64,000 nucleotides of DNA from Lacticaseibacillus absianus (GTDB lineage: Bacteria > Bacillota > Bacilli > Lactobacillales > Lactobacillaceae), in the NCBI RefSeq assembly GCF_013407595.1, contig NZ_JABEKX010000001.1, positions 124,001-188,000 of the forward strand, given 5' to 3'. Position 1 is the stretch's first letter. Each line of letters starts with the position of its first letter. The notes beneath the pieces were generated by a model. That model did no database searches. It was not told where the DNA came from and saw only the letters and a list, made by a program, of their open reading frames with translations. Position numbers and translations under genes: made by a program. Shown here piece by piece: positions 24,384 to 32,681 of the stretch.

Positions 24384-26585
24384 TCAGGGGGCATCAGTTG
24401 CCGTCACGACATAGGTCCGTGCGTTGTTGTCGCCGTAGTAGGCAGCGGGATCGAGGTAGAAGCCGACATGCATCAGCTCACTGCCGGTGAAGACACCGGT
24501 CAAGCCGGAGACGGTGTAATGCTGGTCGGCAGCCAGCCCCTTGAAGCGGACGACGTCTAGGCGTGGATGTGCTTGGGCGTGGGTGGTGAAGATGAAGAAA
24601 ATGGCTTGTGATCGCGGCGTGTCGACCATCCCCCAGCCGGTCAGCGCCCCATCGTCGAAGGGACTGTAGAGGCGGTAGAACGTCCCGAATTGGATCAGCT
24701 GCCGGTGGCGCTTGTAGAAGGCGATCTGTTCACCCAGCGTCGTCAGCTCATGGTCGGTCAGCTCGGTCAGATCCAACTCATACCCGAAGTTGGCACTCAT
24801 CGCAACTGAAGCGCGCATTGAGAGCGAGGTCTGACGCCCGTTTTGGGCATTCGGAACGGCGGAGACATGGCTCCCCATGGTGACAGGGGGATAAAGCAGC
24901 GAGGTTCCGTACTGGATCCCGAGACGGTCGACGGCATCGGTATTATCGCTGGTCCAAGTTTGCGGCATGTAATAGAGCATCCCTGCATCGAAGCGGCCAC
25001 CACCACCGGAGCAACTTTCAAAGAGAATGTTGGGGTAAGCGCTGGTCAAATGTTCGATCAGCTCGTACAGGCCGAGGACATAACGGTGAGCGACTTCGCC
25101 TTGCTGCTCGGGGGGCAAAGCCCGAGAGAAGACATCCGAAAGACTGCGGTTCATATCCCACTTGATGTAATCGATCGGGACGCGATCGAGCAACGTCCGC
25201 ATCTCGGCTCCGATGTAGTCGCGCACTTCCTGGCGAGAGAAGTCCAGCACATATTGGCCTCTTCCGGTCAGCGGGGTGGTGTCTGGTAGGGCCAAGGCCC
25301 AGTCTGGATGCTGGCGGTAGAGGTCGGAGTCAGGTGAGACCATCTCCGGTTCGAACCAGAGCCCGAACTTCATCCCGCTGGTGTGAACTTGTTGCGCGAG
25401 CCCGGCTAACCCACCCGTAAGCTTGCCAGGGAACTCGAACCAATCGCCAAGGGAGCTCCTGTCATTGGCACGGTGGCCGAACCAGCCGTCATCGAGGACG
25501 AATATCTCGATCCCCAGACGAGCCGCCTGCTGAATGATCGGTGTGAGGCGCTCGGTCGTGAAGTCGAAGTAGGTGGCTTCCCAGTTGTTGATCAGGATCG
25601 GCCGGACTTCGTGCGTGTGGCGACTGGTCATCAGGTGATCGAGGAAGAGACGGTGATAGGCCTGTGACATGGCATTCAAGCCAGTGCTGGAGTAAGCCAA
25701 GACCGCTTCTGGGGTCTGAAAACTAGCTTGCGGTTGAAGCTGCCAGCTGAAGTGTTCAGGGTTGATCCCGGCTTGTAGGCGCACCGATCCGAATTGATCC
25801 TCTTCGACGGTCATCTGGTGATTGCCGCTATAAATGAGCGTCAGGCCAATGGCCTCGCCTTGGTCTTCGGTGGTTGTCGGGTGGGTCAATGCGAGGAACG
25901 GATTGTGTTGGTGCGAGCTGGTGCCTCGGGTGCTGCCGAGGCTGAAGGTTCCGGGGGTGACGCGCTGGCGCGTGATCTGTCGTTCTCGGCCCCAACTTCC
26001 GTCTAGGTGTAAGACTTCCCAGTCATCGAGCGGTAGATCGAGGCTGGCGCTGAGCGCCTTGGTCAGGGTGACTGGCTGTGTGCCGTTGTTCTGGATTTCG
26101 GCGCTGCGGGTGATCACCGGGAGCGACTGGAAGAGGCTGTATTGGACCTTGACGACCAGCCCGCTGGTCGGATCCTCTAGATCGATCGTGAGCGTCTCAG
26201 CGGCGTCTTGGTCGGTCGCAAAGGTCGCCGGTAGTCCGGGCAAGGCGGGTTTGCCAGCGCTGATCTGATGCGTCCGATAGTGGAGATCGACATACTGGCC
26301 GCCGTCTGCCCGGCGGACATCGACGGCAGGACTGCGGTAATCCCCCAGTCCACAAGGGTACTCCTGCGGCTGGGTGTCCAGTGAGTAACCACGCGTCGTT
26401 GCGGGCGCGTAATTCGGGGCAAAACTGCGGTCGAGCATCGGGTAGCGGCGGAGGCCGTTGATCTCCGCCACGGCTTGGCCAAAGTAGACGTGGGTCAACA
26501 CGTCATAGGCCGTGATCTGAAGGACATAGCTGATCAGGCCGTTGGTGAGGTGGAACGTCTGGGTGGTTGGCTCATAAGTGATCAA
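24384..26585 (-). CDS. GH36 alpha-galactosidase
   Basis: A 733-residue cytoplasmic enzyme of normal bacterial GH36 alpha-galactosidase length. The N-terminal beta-supersandwich (to about 325) has GLGDYRSPAV, the barrel has FVLDDGWFGHRANDRSSLGDW, the nucleophile strand YIKWDMNRSL (Asp near 477), FESCSGGGGRFDAGML and the acid/base motif WTSDNTD (Asp near 547). The start is TTG 26585: AGGAGG ends 5 nt upstream and the protein then begins MITYEPTTQTFHL as in homologues; longer frames have no site. It is second in a leftward operon, 16 bp after the GH27 gene. Together with the divergent ABC importer it points to raffinose- or melibiose-type sugars. Confidence 0.92.
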   Translation of the reverse strand: MITYEPTTQTFHLTNGLISYVLQITAYDVLTHVYFGQAVAEINGLRRYPMLDRSFAPNYAPATTRGYSLDTQPQEYPCGLGDYRSPAVDVRRADGGQYVDLHYRTHQISAGKPALPGLPATFATDQDAAETLTIDLEDPTSGLVVKVQYSLFQSLPVITRSAEIQNNGTQPVTLTKALSASLDLPLDDWEVLHLDGSWGRERQITRQRVTPGTFSLGSTRGTSSHQHNPFLALTHPTTTEDQGEAIGLTLIYSGNHQMTVEEDQFGSVRLQAGINPEHFSWQLQPQASFQTPEAVLAYSSTGLNAMSQAYHRLFLDHLMTSRHTHEVRPILINNWEATYFDFTTERLTPIIQQAARLGIEIFVLDDGWFGHRANDRSSLGDWFEFPGKLTGGLAGLAQQVHTSGMKFGLWFEPEMVSPDSDLYRQHPDWALALPDTTPLTGRGQYVLDFSRQEVRDYIGAEMRTLLDRVPIDYIKWDMNRSLSDVFSRALPPEQQGEVAHRYVLGLYELIEHLTSAYPNILFESCSGGGGRFDAGMLYYMPQTWTSDNTDAVDRLGIQYGTSLLYPPVTMGSHVSAVPNAQNGRQTSLSMRASVAMSANFGYELDLTELTDHELTTLGEQIAFYKRHRQLIQFGTFYRLYSPFDDGALTGWGMVDTPRSQAIFFIFTTHAQAHPRLDVVRFKGLAADQHYTVSGLTGVFTGSELMHVGFYLDPAAYYGDNNARTYVVTATDAP

Positions 26586-26601
26586 AGGGGGCCTCCTAAA
26601 C

Positions 26602-28140
26602 TTAGTGAGTGTCTGCGAGGGTGAACGCACTGACTGCATGCGGGGCAAGCTCAAGGGTCAAGCGAGGACCGTCGAGCGTGAAATTCGTCTGGTCCCACAG
26701 CTCGACGAGGGGTTGGCCGTGATAGGTGAAGGCCTGCTGTTCGATCGTGGCCGGGAGCGTGGCGAGGTCGAAGGTAAAGCGGACCGGCCAATCGCCCCGG
26801 TTGAAGAAGCATAGCGCGGCCTCGCCAGTTGACAGGTACTTGGCGAGGACATCGACCCGGTCGCGACTCGCAAGCAACTGAGCTGGTAGGTGCGGGGTGG
26901 TCTGGTTGACGCGAATGACTGCGGGGTTCGTGACGGTCGTCAACCAATCATTATCCTCGCGCCAGTTGCGAATATCATTGCCGAGGACCAGAGGCGCAGA
27001 GAGAAACGCCCACAGCGTGAAATGGGCCCGGTTCTCGTCGGGCGTTAGGACACCGTTCCCAACTTCGAGCATGTCTGGATCGGCGTAGCTTCCTGCCAGG
27101 GCGAACGGGCGGCAGGCCAGCAACTGGTCATAGCAACTCATGACAGAGGCCCAATAGTTTTGAATGTCTTCGCTGATCCGGTATGAGTTGGCGATCGAAG
27201 GGGCCCATTCCCACGGCCGGTTCCGGCCGTGTTCGCAGACGGCAAAGTTGATCCGCGGGTCAGCATCGGCTAAGGCCTGATGCATCGTCTGGTAACGCCA
27301 GATGGCATCGGAGTGGCGATCGTGGACTGGGTTGGTGAGGATGAGTGGTTGATCGGGATCTGTGAGGGTCAAACGCGTCTCGAGCCGCCCTGTCACGCTC
27401 CAGCCGCTACTCGGTGGGAAAAAGAGGTTCGTCCACCGGGCCCCGTTGTGTGCGAGCAACAATTGGCGGTGTTCTGCCCGCGTCTTGAGATAGACGATGC
27501 TGAGGTAGTAGTCCCCTGGGGCGAGCGCAGAGACCGCAAAACTGGCCGTCCCTGAATCGGCGCCCAAGCCCACGAGTGTCGGTAACCCGTCACTGGCGGT
27601 CTGGATCGATGCCTGGCCCGTCAACCTTGCGGTGGTGAGCGGGAGTTCGGTGACCTCGCCCGTCTGGCAGTGACGTAGCGACACGCCGACGAGCTGGGGA
27701 CTGTGCTTCAGTAGCTGCTCGTCGGTCGTCAGGTCGATCACGTGGCAATAATCGTACTTGAGGAAGTCGATGCCCCAGGCAGCGAACGTCTGGGCGTCGC
27801 GCCGTTCGTGACCGAAACTGGCGGGGAGGTCTTCACACGTCAGCGGCCCGCATGAGCTGTACAGGCCCACTTTGAGCCCCATGTTATGGATCCGAGTGAG
27901 CAACTGTGGCCCGCTGGGGAACGTCGTGTGGTTGAATTGTAAGGCCCCACTCGCGTCGCGCTCGGAAGATTGCCAGCAGTCGTCTAGATTGATGTAGCGG
28001 TAGCCGGCGGCCGCCAGCGGTGAGGCCGCCATCGCTTGCGCGGCACTCAGAATGGTCGATTCGTCGATCGCCTGCCGAAAATGGTTCCAAGAGGACCAGC
28101 CCATGATGGGGGCGGTTGTTGTCGTGTCCAAATGATTCAC
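26602..28140 (-). CDS. GH27 alpha-galactosidase-like enzyme with inserted beta domain
   Basis: A 512-residue cytoplasmic GH27 enzyme. The start PIMGWSSWNHF, NLDDCWQ, GLKVGLYSSCGPLTC and the nucleophile motif FLKYDYCH (Asp near 130) are typical. RISEDIQNYW (Asp near 325) is the likely acid/base. Between them, about residues 160-265 form an extra beta-rich segment (VGLGADSGTASFAVSALAPGDYYLSIVYL) that looks like a CBM6/35-type carbohydrate-binding module inserted in the barrel. GH27 covers alpha-galactosidases, alpha-N-acetylgalactosaminidases and isomalto-dextranases; GAL/GalNAc specificity is not resolved here. It is the first gene of the leftward operon, divergent from the ABC importer. Confidence 0.85.
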   Translation of the reverse strand: MNHLDTTTTAPIMGWSSWNHFRQAIDESTILSAAQAMAASPLAAAGYRYINLDDCWQSSERDASGALQFNHTTFPSGPQLLTRIHNMGLKVGLYSSCGPLTCEDLPASFGHERRDAQTFAAWGIDFLKYDYCHVIDLTTDEQLLKHSPQLVGVSLRHCQTGEVTELPLTTARLTGQASIQTASDGLPTLVGLGADSGTASFAVSALAPGDYYLSIVYLKTRAEHRQLLLAHNGARWTNLFFPPSSGWSVTGRLETRLTLTDPDQPLILTNPVHDRHSDAIWRYQTMHQALADADPRINFAVCEHGRNRPWEWAPSIANSYRISEDIQNYWASVMSCYDQLLACRPFALAGSYADPDMLEVGNGVLTPDENRAHFTLWAFLSAPLVLGNDIRNWREDNDWLTTVTNPAVIRVNQTTPHLPAQLLASRDRVDVLAKYLSTGEAALCFFNRGDWPVRFTFDLATLPATIEQQAFTYHGQPLVELWDQTNFTLDGPRLTLELAPHAVSAFTLADTH

Positions 28141-28187
28141 CGTCCTTGTTTAGTGTACAGTTAGTCGCGCGTTAGTTTACAACTGCC

Positions 28188-28216
28188 AATATACACCGGA
28201 TAGTAAGCGTTTGCAA
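28188..28216 (-). promoter_or_regulatory. leftward promoter of the GH27-GH36 operon with cre-like site
   Basis: Read leftward, TTGCAA (28216-28211) and TATATT (28193-28188) are 17 bp apart. A cre-like sequence (TGCAAACGCTTACT leftward, 28216-28203; 12 of 14 consensus positions) overlaps the -35 box, suggesting repression by CcpA or the local LacI protein. Confidence 0.65.
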
Positions 28217-28242
28217 TTTAAACGGTGATTTTACTTTTTCAG

Positions 28243-28271
28243 TTGACAAGTTTGTACAGTGCACATATAGT
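28243..28271 (+). promoter_or_regulatory. promoter of the CUT1 ABC importer operon
   Basis: TTGACA (28243-28248), a 17-bp spacer and TATAGT (28266-28271). It lies back to back with the leftward GH27 promoter. Confidence 0.8.
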
Positions 28272-28286
28272 TATCTGGTAAGATGT

Positions 28287-28300
28287 TGTAAGCGCTTAAT
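28287..28300. promoter_or_regulatory. LacI-family operator (cre-like) in the ABC operon leader
   Basis: TGTAAGCGCTTAAT contains the palindrome TAAGCGCTTA. It lies 15 bp after the -10 box and 18 bp before the start codon. It matches cre at 12 of 14 positions. Its position and its likeness to the element at 28203-28216 suggest both are bound by the same repressor, possibly the LacI protein at 31435. Confidence 0.6.
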
Positions 28301-28317
28301 TTTTGGGAGGGACGGAT

Positions 28318-29589
28318 ATGAAACACAGAGGGTTAGTTGGACTAGTTACAACTTTGGCGGCTGGCTTATTAGTCGGCTGCAGCAATTCTGGTTCCGGAAG
28401 TTCTGACACCACTAAGGACGTGACGCTTTCTTTTGCCAGCTGGGATCCCGATCAGGCCAAAGGGCTGAAGAAGATCATTGCGAAGTTTGAGGATGACAAT
28501 CCACACATCAAGGTCAAGATGGAGACGACCCCGTGGGATCAATACTGGACCAAGATGGAGGCCGCAACGACCGGCGGCAACATGCCAGACATCGTGACGA
28601 TGCACTCCAACGAGTCCTACAAGTACATGTCCAATGGCATGCTCCAGCCGTTAGAGGACATGGCGAAAAAGGGCGACTTTGACTTCGACAATTACAGCAA
28701 AGACGTGGCGCAACTTTATACCTACAAAAACAAGCATTATGCGATCCCGAAGGACGTGACGACAATCGGGGTCTGGTATAACAAGACATTATTCAAACAA
28801 GCAGGGGTGCCGGAACCGGATGGCAGCTGGACCTGGGCAGAATTCGAAGCGACCGCCAAAAAACTGACAGATCCGGCCAAGGGCGTGTATGGATTCGCGG
28901 TCACGTCTGATCCGGAGACGGGCTACTACAACTGGATCTACCAGAATGGCGGAAAGATCTTTGATATGACAGAGAAGAAGTCACACTTCAATGATCCTAA
29001 GACGGTCGAAGCCCTTCAATTCTACGCGGACCTCGCACTCAAAGACAAGGTTTCGCCTAATGCAGAGGTCCTGCAAGAGACTGATCAGATGAGTTTGCTT
29101 CAGTCGGGGAAGGTCGCCATGATCACCCACGGGAATTGGATGGCAAGCGCAATGGCCGCCAACAGTTACACCGCGAAGAACATTGACGTCGCCGCCTTAC
29201 CAAAGGGGAAGAAACAGGCGACTGTGACCAACGGGTTGGCATGGGCCATGTCGAGCAAGACCAAGCACCCGAAGGAAGCGGAGAAGTTCCTTAAGTTCTT
29301 GGCGTCGAAGCAGGCGAACCAGATGCAGTCTGACCTGGGGATCTCGATCCCGGCGTATAACGGATTGGGTCAAGGCTGGGTCGATAAGTTCAAAGGGACG
29401 TTCGCGAATGTCGATGCCTTCGTTGACGGGCTCGACTACGGCGTGCTGCGCCCGTTCAGCGCGAATACGATCAAGAGTGAGACACTTGCGAACACCGAAG
29501 TGGGTAAGTTGATCAGTGGGAAGGAGACTGCGACTAAAGCCGCGGATACCGTCGCCAAAGGGATCGACGAAACGCTCGCTAACCAGTAA
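28318..29589 (+). CDS. CUT1 ABC transporter sugar-binding lipoprotein
   Basis: A 423-residue extracytoplasmic substrate-binding protein. The signal peptide ends in the lipobox LLVGC (Cys 21), followed by a Ser/Gly linker. The mature part has the family-1 solute-binding fold: VTLSFASWDPDQAKGLKKIIAKFEDDNPHIKVKMETTPWDQYW, MPDIVTMHSNE, IPKDVTTIGVWYNKTLF and GKVAMITHGNW. ATG 28318 follows GGGAGGGA; the frame open from 28303 has no site. It delivers oligosaccharides to the two permeases encoded next. The surrounding alpha-galactosidases suggest alpha-galactosides. Confidence 0.92.
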   Translation: MKHRGLVGLVTTLAAGLLVGCSNSGSGSSDTTKDVTLSFASWDPDQAKGLKKIIAKFEDDNPHIKVKMETTPWDQYWTKMEAATTGGNMPDIVTMHSNESYKYMSNGMLQPLEDMAKKGDFDFDNYSKDVAQLYTYKNKHYAIPKDVTTIGVWYNKTLFKQAGVPEPDGSWTWAEFEATAKKLTDPAKGVYGFAVTSDPETGYYNWIYQNGGKIFDMTEKKSHFNDPKTVEALQFYADLALKDKVSPNAEVLQETDQMSLLQSGKVAMITHGNWMASAMAANSYTAKNIDVAALPKGKKQATVTNGLAWAMSSKTKHPKEAEKFLKFLASKQANQMQSDLGISIPAYNGLGQGWVDKFKGTFANVDAFVDGLDYGVLRPFSANTIKSETLANTEVGKLISGKETATKAADTVAKGIDETLANQ

Positions 29590-29600
29590 CGGAGGTTCCC

Positions 29601-30497
29601 ATGGAAAAGATACGCAGAACAAAGTATAAGAAGGACCAAGTGTTTTGGGGCTATCTTTTCATGCTCCCGACCGTTGCGGGTCTGATCATCCTCAACATCA
29701 AGCCTGCGATCGATACGATCATCATGAGCTTCAGTCGCTCAACGGGCTTCGGTAATATGACGTTCGCCGGCTGGGCGAACTATCAGAAGTTGTTTGCGGA
29801 CAAAGAAGTCTGGCAGTCCTTGCTGAACACGATCCTCTACTCTGTCGTCTCGGTCCCGCTCATCGTCGTCTTCTCGATGCTGGCAGCGGTCTTGATGAAT
29901 CAGAAGATCAAAGGCCTGACCTTATACCGGACGCTGTATATCTTGCCCGTGGTAGCGGCACCCACGGCCGTTGCGATGATCTGGAAGTGGCTGTTCAACT
30001 CACAATTTGGGCTGATCAATCAGTTACTGGCCAAGGTGGGGATCGGGCCGGTCAACTGGCTGGCGGATCCAAACACTGCGATATACACGGTGATCATTGT
30101 GGGGGTGTGGAGCGCAATCGGGTACAACATGATCTTGCTGATCGCGGGCTTACAGGAGATCCCCGCCGATTACTATGAGTCCGCTGAGCTCGACGGAGCC
30201 GGACCAGTTCGCCAGTTCTTCACCATTACCCTGCCGCTGGTCTCACCGACGTTGTTCTTCGTTGTGGTGACCACGATCATCAATGCCTTTCAGGTTTTCG
30301 ACAGCATCTTTATGATGATCAAGTCCAGCACAGATGCGATGTACAAGACCCAATCCTTAGCGTATCTCTTCTACAAATACTCGTTCATCCTGAACGATAA
30401 AGGGTATGGATCGGCGATCGTTGTCGTGTTGTTGGTGGTCATCCTGATCATTACGGCGATCCAGTTGAAGCTGCAGAAAAAATGGGTCCACTACTAG
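29601..30497 (+). CDS. CUT1 ABC transporter permease (MalF/MsmF-like)
   Basis: A 298-residue inner-membrane permease with six predicted helices, opening FWGYLFMLPTVAGLIILNIKPAIDTIIMSF. The EAA loop that contacts the ATPase is visible as EIPADYYESAELDGAGPVRQFFTITLPLVSPT. GGAGG precedes ATG 29601, 11 bp after the binding-protein gene. It forms a heterodimer with the next gene product. No ATPase gene is in this operon; it likely shares a general MsmK-type ATPase encoded elsewhere, as known for Gram-positive CUT1 systems. Confidence 0.92.
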   Translation: MEKIRRTKYKKDQVFWGYLFMLPTVAGLIILNIKPAIDTIIMSFSRSTGFGNMTFAGWANYQKLFADKEVWQSLLNTILYSVVSVPLIVVFSMLAAVLMNQKIKGLTLYRTLYILPVVAAPTAVAMIWKWLFNSQFGLINQLLAKVGIGPVNWLADPNTAIYTVIIVGVWSAIGYNMILLIAGLQEIPADYYESAELDGAGPVRQFFTITLPLVSPTLFFVVVTTIINAFQVFDSIFMMIKSSTDAMYKTQSLAYLFYKYSFILNDKGYGSAIVVVLLVVILIITAIQLKLQKKWVHY

Positions 30498-30507
30498 GAG
30501 GTGCATG

Positions 30508-31323
30508 ATGAAAAAAAACCATATGCTCGTCCATGTGATGCTCATCTTGGGTGCAGTCGTGATGGTCGTCCCGTTCGTCTGGATGATCCTCACGTCTGGA
30601 AAGACGTTGCACGAATCGATGATGATCCCGCCAACACTTTGGCCAAAGCGATTCCGGTGGGACAATTACAGCGCTGTGTGGGCCATGTTACCCTTCGCCA
30701 AGTTCTACCTCAATACGCTGCTGCTGATCGTTGGCCGGGTCTTCTTCTCGGTCGCGACGAGCGCGATGGCGGCGTATGCGGCGGCTCGGCTCAGATTCCC
30801 GGGGCGTAATCTCTTCTTCAGTCTCGTCTTGATCCAAATGATGATCCCTTCCCAGATCTTCATCACGCCGCAGTACATGCTGGCGCAGAAGCTGGGGATC
30901 CTAGACTCGACGATGGGGCTGATCCTGCCCGGATTCGTGAGCGCGTTCGGGACCTTCTTGCTCCGTCAATTCTTCTTGAAGATCCCAGCGGAGCTCGAGG
31001 AATCAGCCGTTCTCGATGGTGCCTCGATCTGGACGATCTTCTTCCGGATCATGCTGCCGCTCGTGCGCTCCGGGCTGATCGCCTTGGGGATCTTTACCGC
31101 ATTGTTCGCCTTCAAAGACCTGATGTGGCCGTTGATCGCGACCACGTCGATCGAGAAAACCACCCTGTCGGCGGGGCTTGCCAATCTGCAGGGCCAGTAC
31201 TCGACCAACTATCCCCAGCTGATGGCGGGATCGCTATTGGCGGTATGGCCAATGATTGTTTTATTCATGATTTTCCAAAAAAAGTTCATTCAAGGGATCG
31301 CAACTACTGGCGGAAAGCTTTAG
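30508..31323 (+). CDS. CUT1 ABC transporter permease (MalG/MsmG-like)
   Basis: A 271-residue permease with six helices, starting KKNHMLVHVMLILGAVVMVVPFVWMILTS. The EAA loop reads KIPAELEESAVLDGASIWTIFFRIMLPLVRSGL, and the C-terminus ends FMIFQKKFIQGIATTGGKL, typical of MalG-type subunits. AGGAGG lies 6 nt before ATG 30508 and only 3 nt before ATG 30505, so I chose the former. It is the partner of the preceding permease, and a terminator follows. Confidence 0.92.
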   Translation: MKKNHMLVHVMLILGAVVMVVPFVWMILTSGKTLHESMMIPPTLWPKRFRWDNYSAVWAMLPFAKFYLNTLLLIVGRVFFSVATSAMAAYAAARLRFPGRNLFFSLVLIQMMIPSQIFITPQYMLAQKLGILDSTMGLILPGFVSAFGTFLLRQFFLKIPAELEESAVLDGASIWTIFFRIMLPLVRSGLIALGIFTALFAFKDLMWPLIATTSIEKTTLSAGLANLQGQYSTNYPQLMAGSLLAVWPMIVLFMIFQKKFIQGIATTGGKL

Positions 31324-31336
31324 TAGCATTGATGGG

Positions 31337-31368
31337 AAAAGAGCGCAAGTTTTCCTTGCGCTCTTTTT
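31337..31368 (+). terminator. terminator of the ABC importer operon
   Basis: AAAAGAGCGCAAG (31337-31349) pairs with CTTGCGCTCTTTT (31355-31367) around a 5-nt loop; the run of five T spans 31364-31368. Confidence 0.92.
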
Positions 31369-31434
31369 ATTAACTGGCAAAATAGAGAGGAAAGTACGTA
31401 GCGTTCGATCAAATTGCGAGAGCGAGGGACTGAT

Positions 31435-32457
31435 GTGGCAGGAATTCGAGAGGTAGCGAAACACGCGCAGGTATCCGCAACGACTGTCTCCAGATTTTTG
31501 AATGGTGATGACACGTTGCTGATCAGTGACGAGACCCGTGCCCGGATCTTGGATGCGGTCAAAGCGCTGCATTACGTCAAGCGGGCCCCTCGAGGTCGAC
31601 ACACGGTGCGGTTCGGCCTGTTCATTACGAAAAGTGAACGCGAGGAATTCAACGACCCCTATTTCCGTGACATTCGCAAGGGGGTGTTGGACGAGCTGGC
31701 TAAGCATAAGCTGAAAGTCGAGACGATGTTCCACATCGGCGATAAGCTGGATCCAGTCAAGGTCAAGGGGTTGGATGCACTGATCATCGTTGGGCCGCTG
31801 GAGGCGCAGTGGCTCAAGCAGATCCATCGCTTGAATCCCAACCTGGTCGTGGTCGACGACTTTACGGTCCCGGCAGACATCGATGCCGTTTTTCCAGATT
31901 TTCGAACCGCGATCGACCAAGTCATGACCAAGCTGCATCAAGCCGGTCATAGTCGGATCGCCTTTCTTGGTGGGGCATCCATGTACTGGCAGCCTAGTGG
32001 GGCCAGCGTGTCCAATCATAAGATGGATCTGCGGTACCGGGCTTACGTCGACTGGATGAGAGAACATCAGCTGGCAGATTATACCCAAGCGTTCATCGGT
32101 GAATGGGATTATGCGGATGGGGCGGCGCAGGCACAGCGCTTGTTGGCGCACTACAAGGGGGCCAAGTTGCCGAGCGCGCTGATCGTTGCCAGTGACCCGC
32201 TGGCAATCGGGGTCTATCGCGTCTTCCATGAGGCGGGCGTCCGGATTCCTGAAGACATGGCGATCGTTTCGTTCGATAACTCGGAGGCAGCCGCATTTTT
32301 GACCCCGTCACTGACGAGTGTGCAGTTGCATCCGATTGCGATCGGGCGCAGCGCGGTCCGCATGGCCATGGAACGGGTCGAACAGTCCCGGGATTACCCG
32401 CAGCACATCTTGATGTCTACGGACGTGGAATACCGCGAAAGTTTCCCGGATCGGTAA
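31435..32457 (+). CDS. LacI/GalR family regulator of the alpha-galactoside cluster
   Basis: A 340-residue repressor-type protein. The HTH reads GIREVAKHAQVSATTVSRFLNGDDTLLISDETRARILDAVKALHYV, but the hinge then differs from the usual GYxPN (KRAPRGRHT). This is the variant seen in MsmR/GalR-type regulators of Gram-positives. The effector domain ends SLTSVQLHPIAIGRSAVRMAMERV. GTG 31435 follows GAGGGA at 5 nt; TTG 31414 is less likely. Located right after the importer operon, it probably controls the importer, the GH27-GH36 operon and the enzyme downstream through the operators at 28203-28216 and 28287-28300. That link is inference. Confidence 0.88.
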   Translation: MAGIREVAKHAQVSATTVSRFLNGDDTLLISDETRARILDAVKALHYVKRAPRGRHTVRFGLFITKSEREEFNDPYFRDIRKGVLDELAKHKLKVETMFHIGDKLDPVKVKGLDALIIVGPLEAQWLKQIHRLNPNLVVVDDFTVPADIDAVFPDFRTAIDQVMTKLHQAGHSRIAFLGGASMYWQPSGASVSNHKMDLRYRAYVDWMREHQLADYTQAFIGEWDYADGAAQAQRLLAHYKGAKLPSALIVASDPLAIGVYRVFHEAGVRIPEDMAIVSFDNSEAAAFLTPSLTSVQLHPIAIGRSAVRMAMERVEQSRDYPQHILMSTDVEYRESFPDR

Positions 32458-32681
32458 CGCGACACGCCAGTCATGACGGGGCAACCGCAGCAGCGCCGGT
32501 TGACGCTGATCAGCCGGTCACGCACAAGCGCGAACGGGGTGAGCGGAACTGACTAGCCAACGGGATCGACGCCGTTCGGCCTGGTCGGCTCGGGGCGCCA
32601 GCGGTCGTCGCTGTGGGTGACGCGCGCCCTGTTTGGCCCAAGCGTGATGGGCGTGCGACAACGATGAGGAGGTGACCAGGT

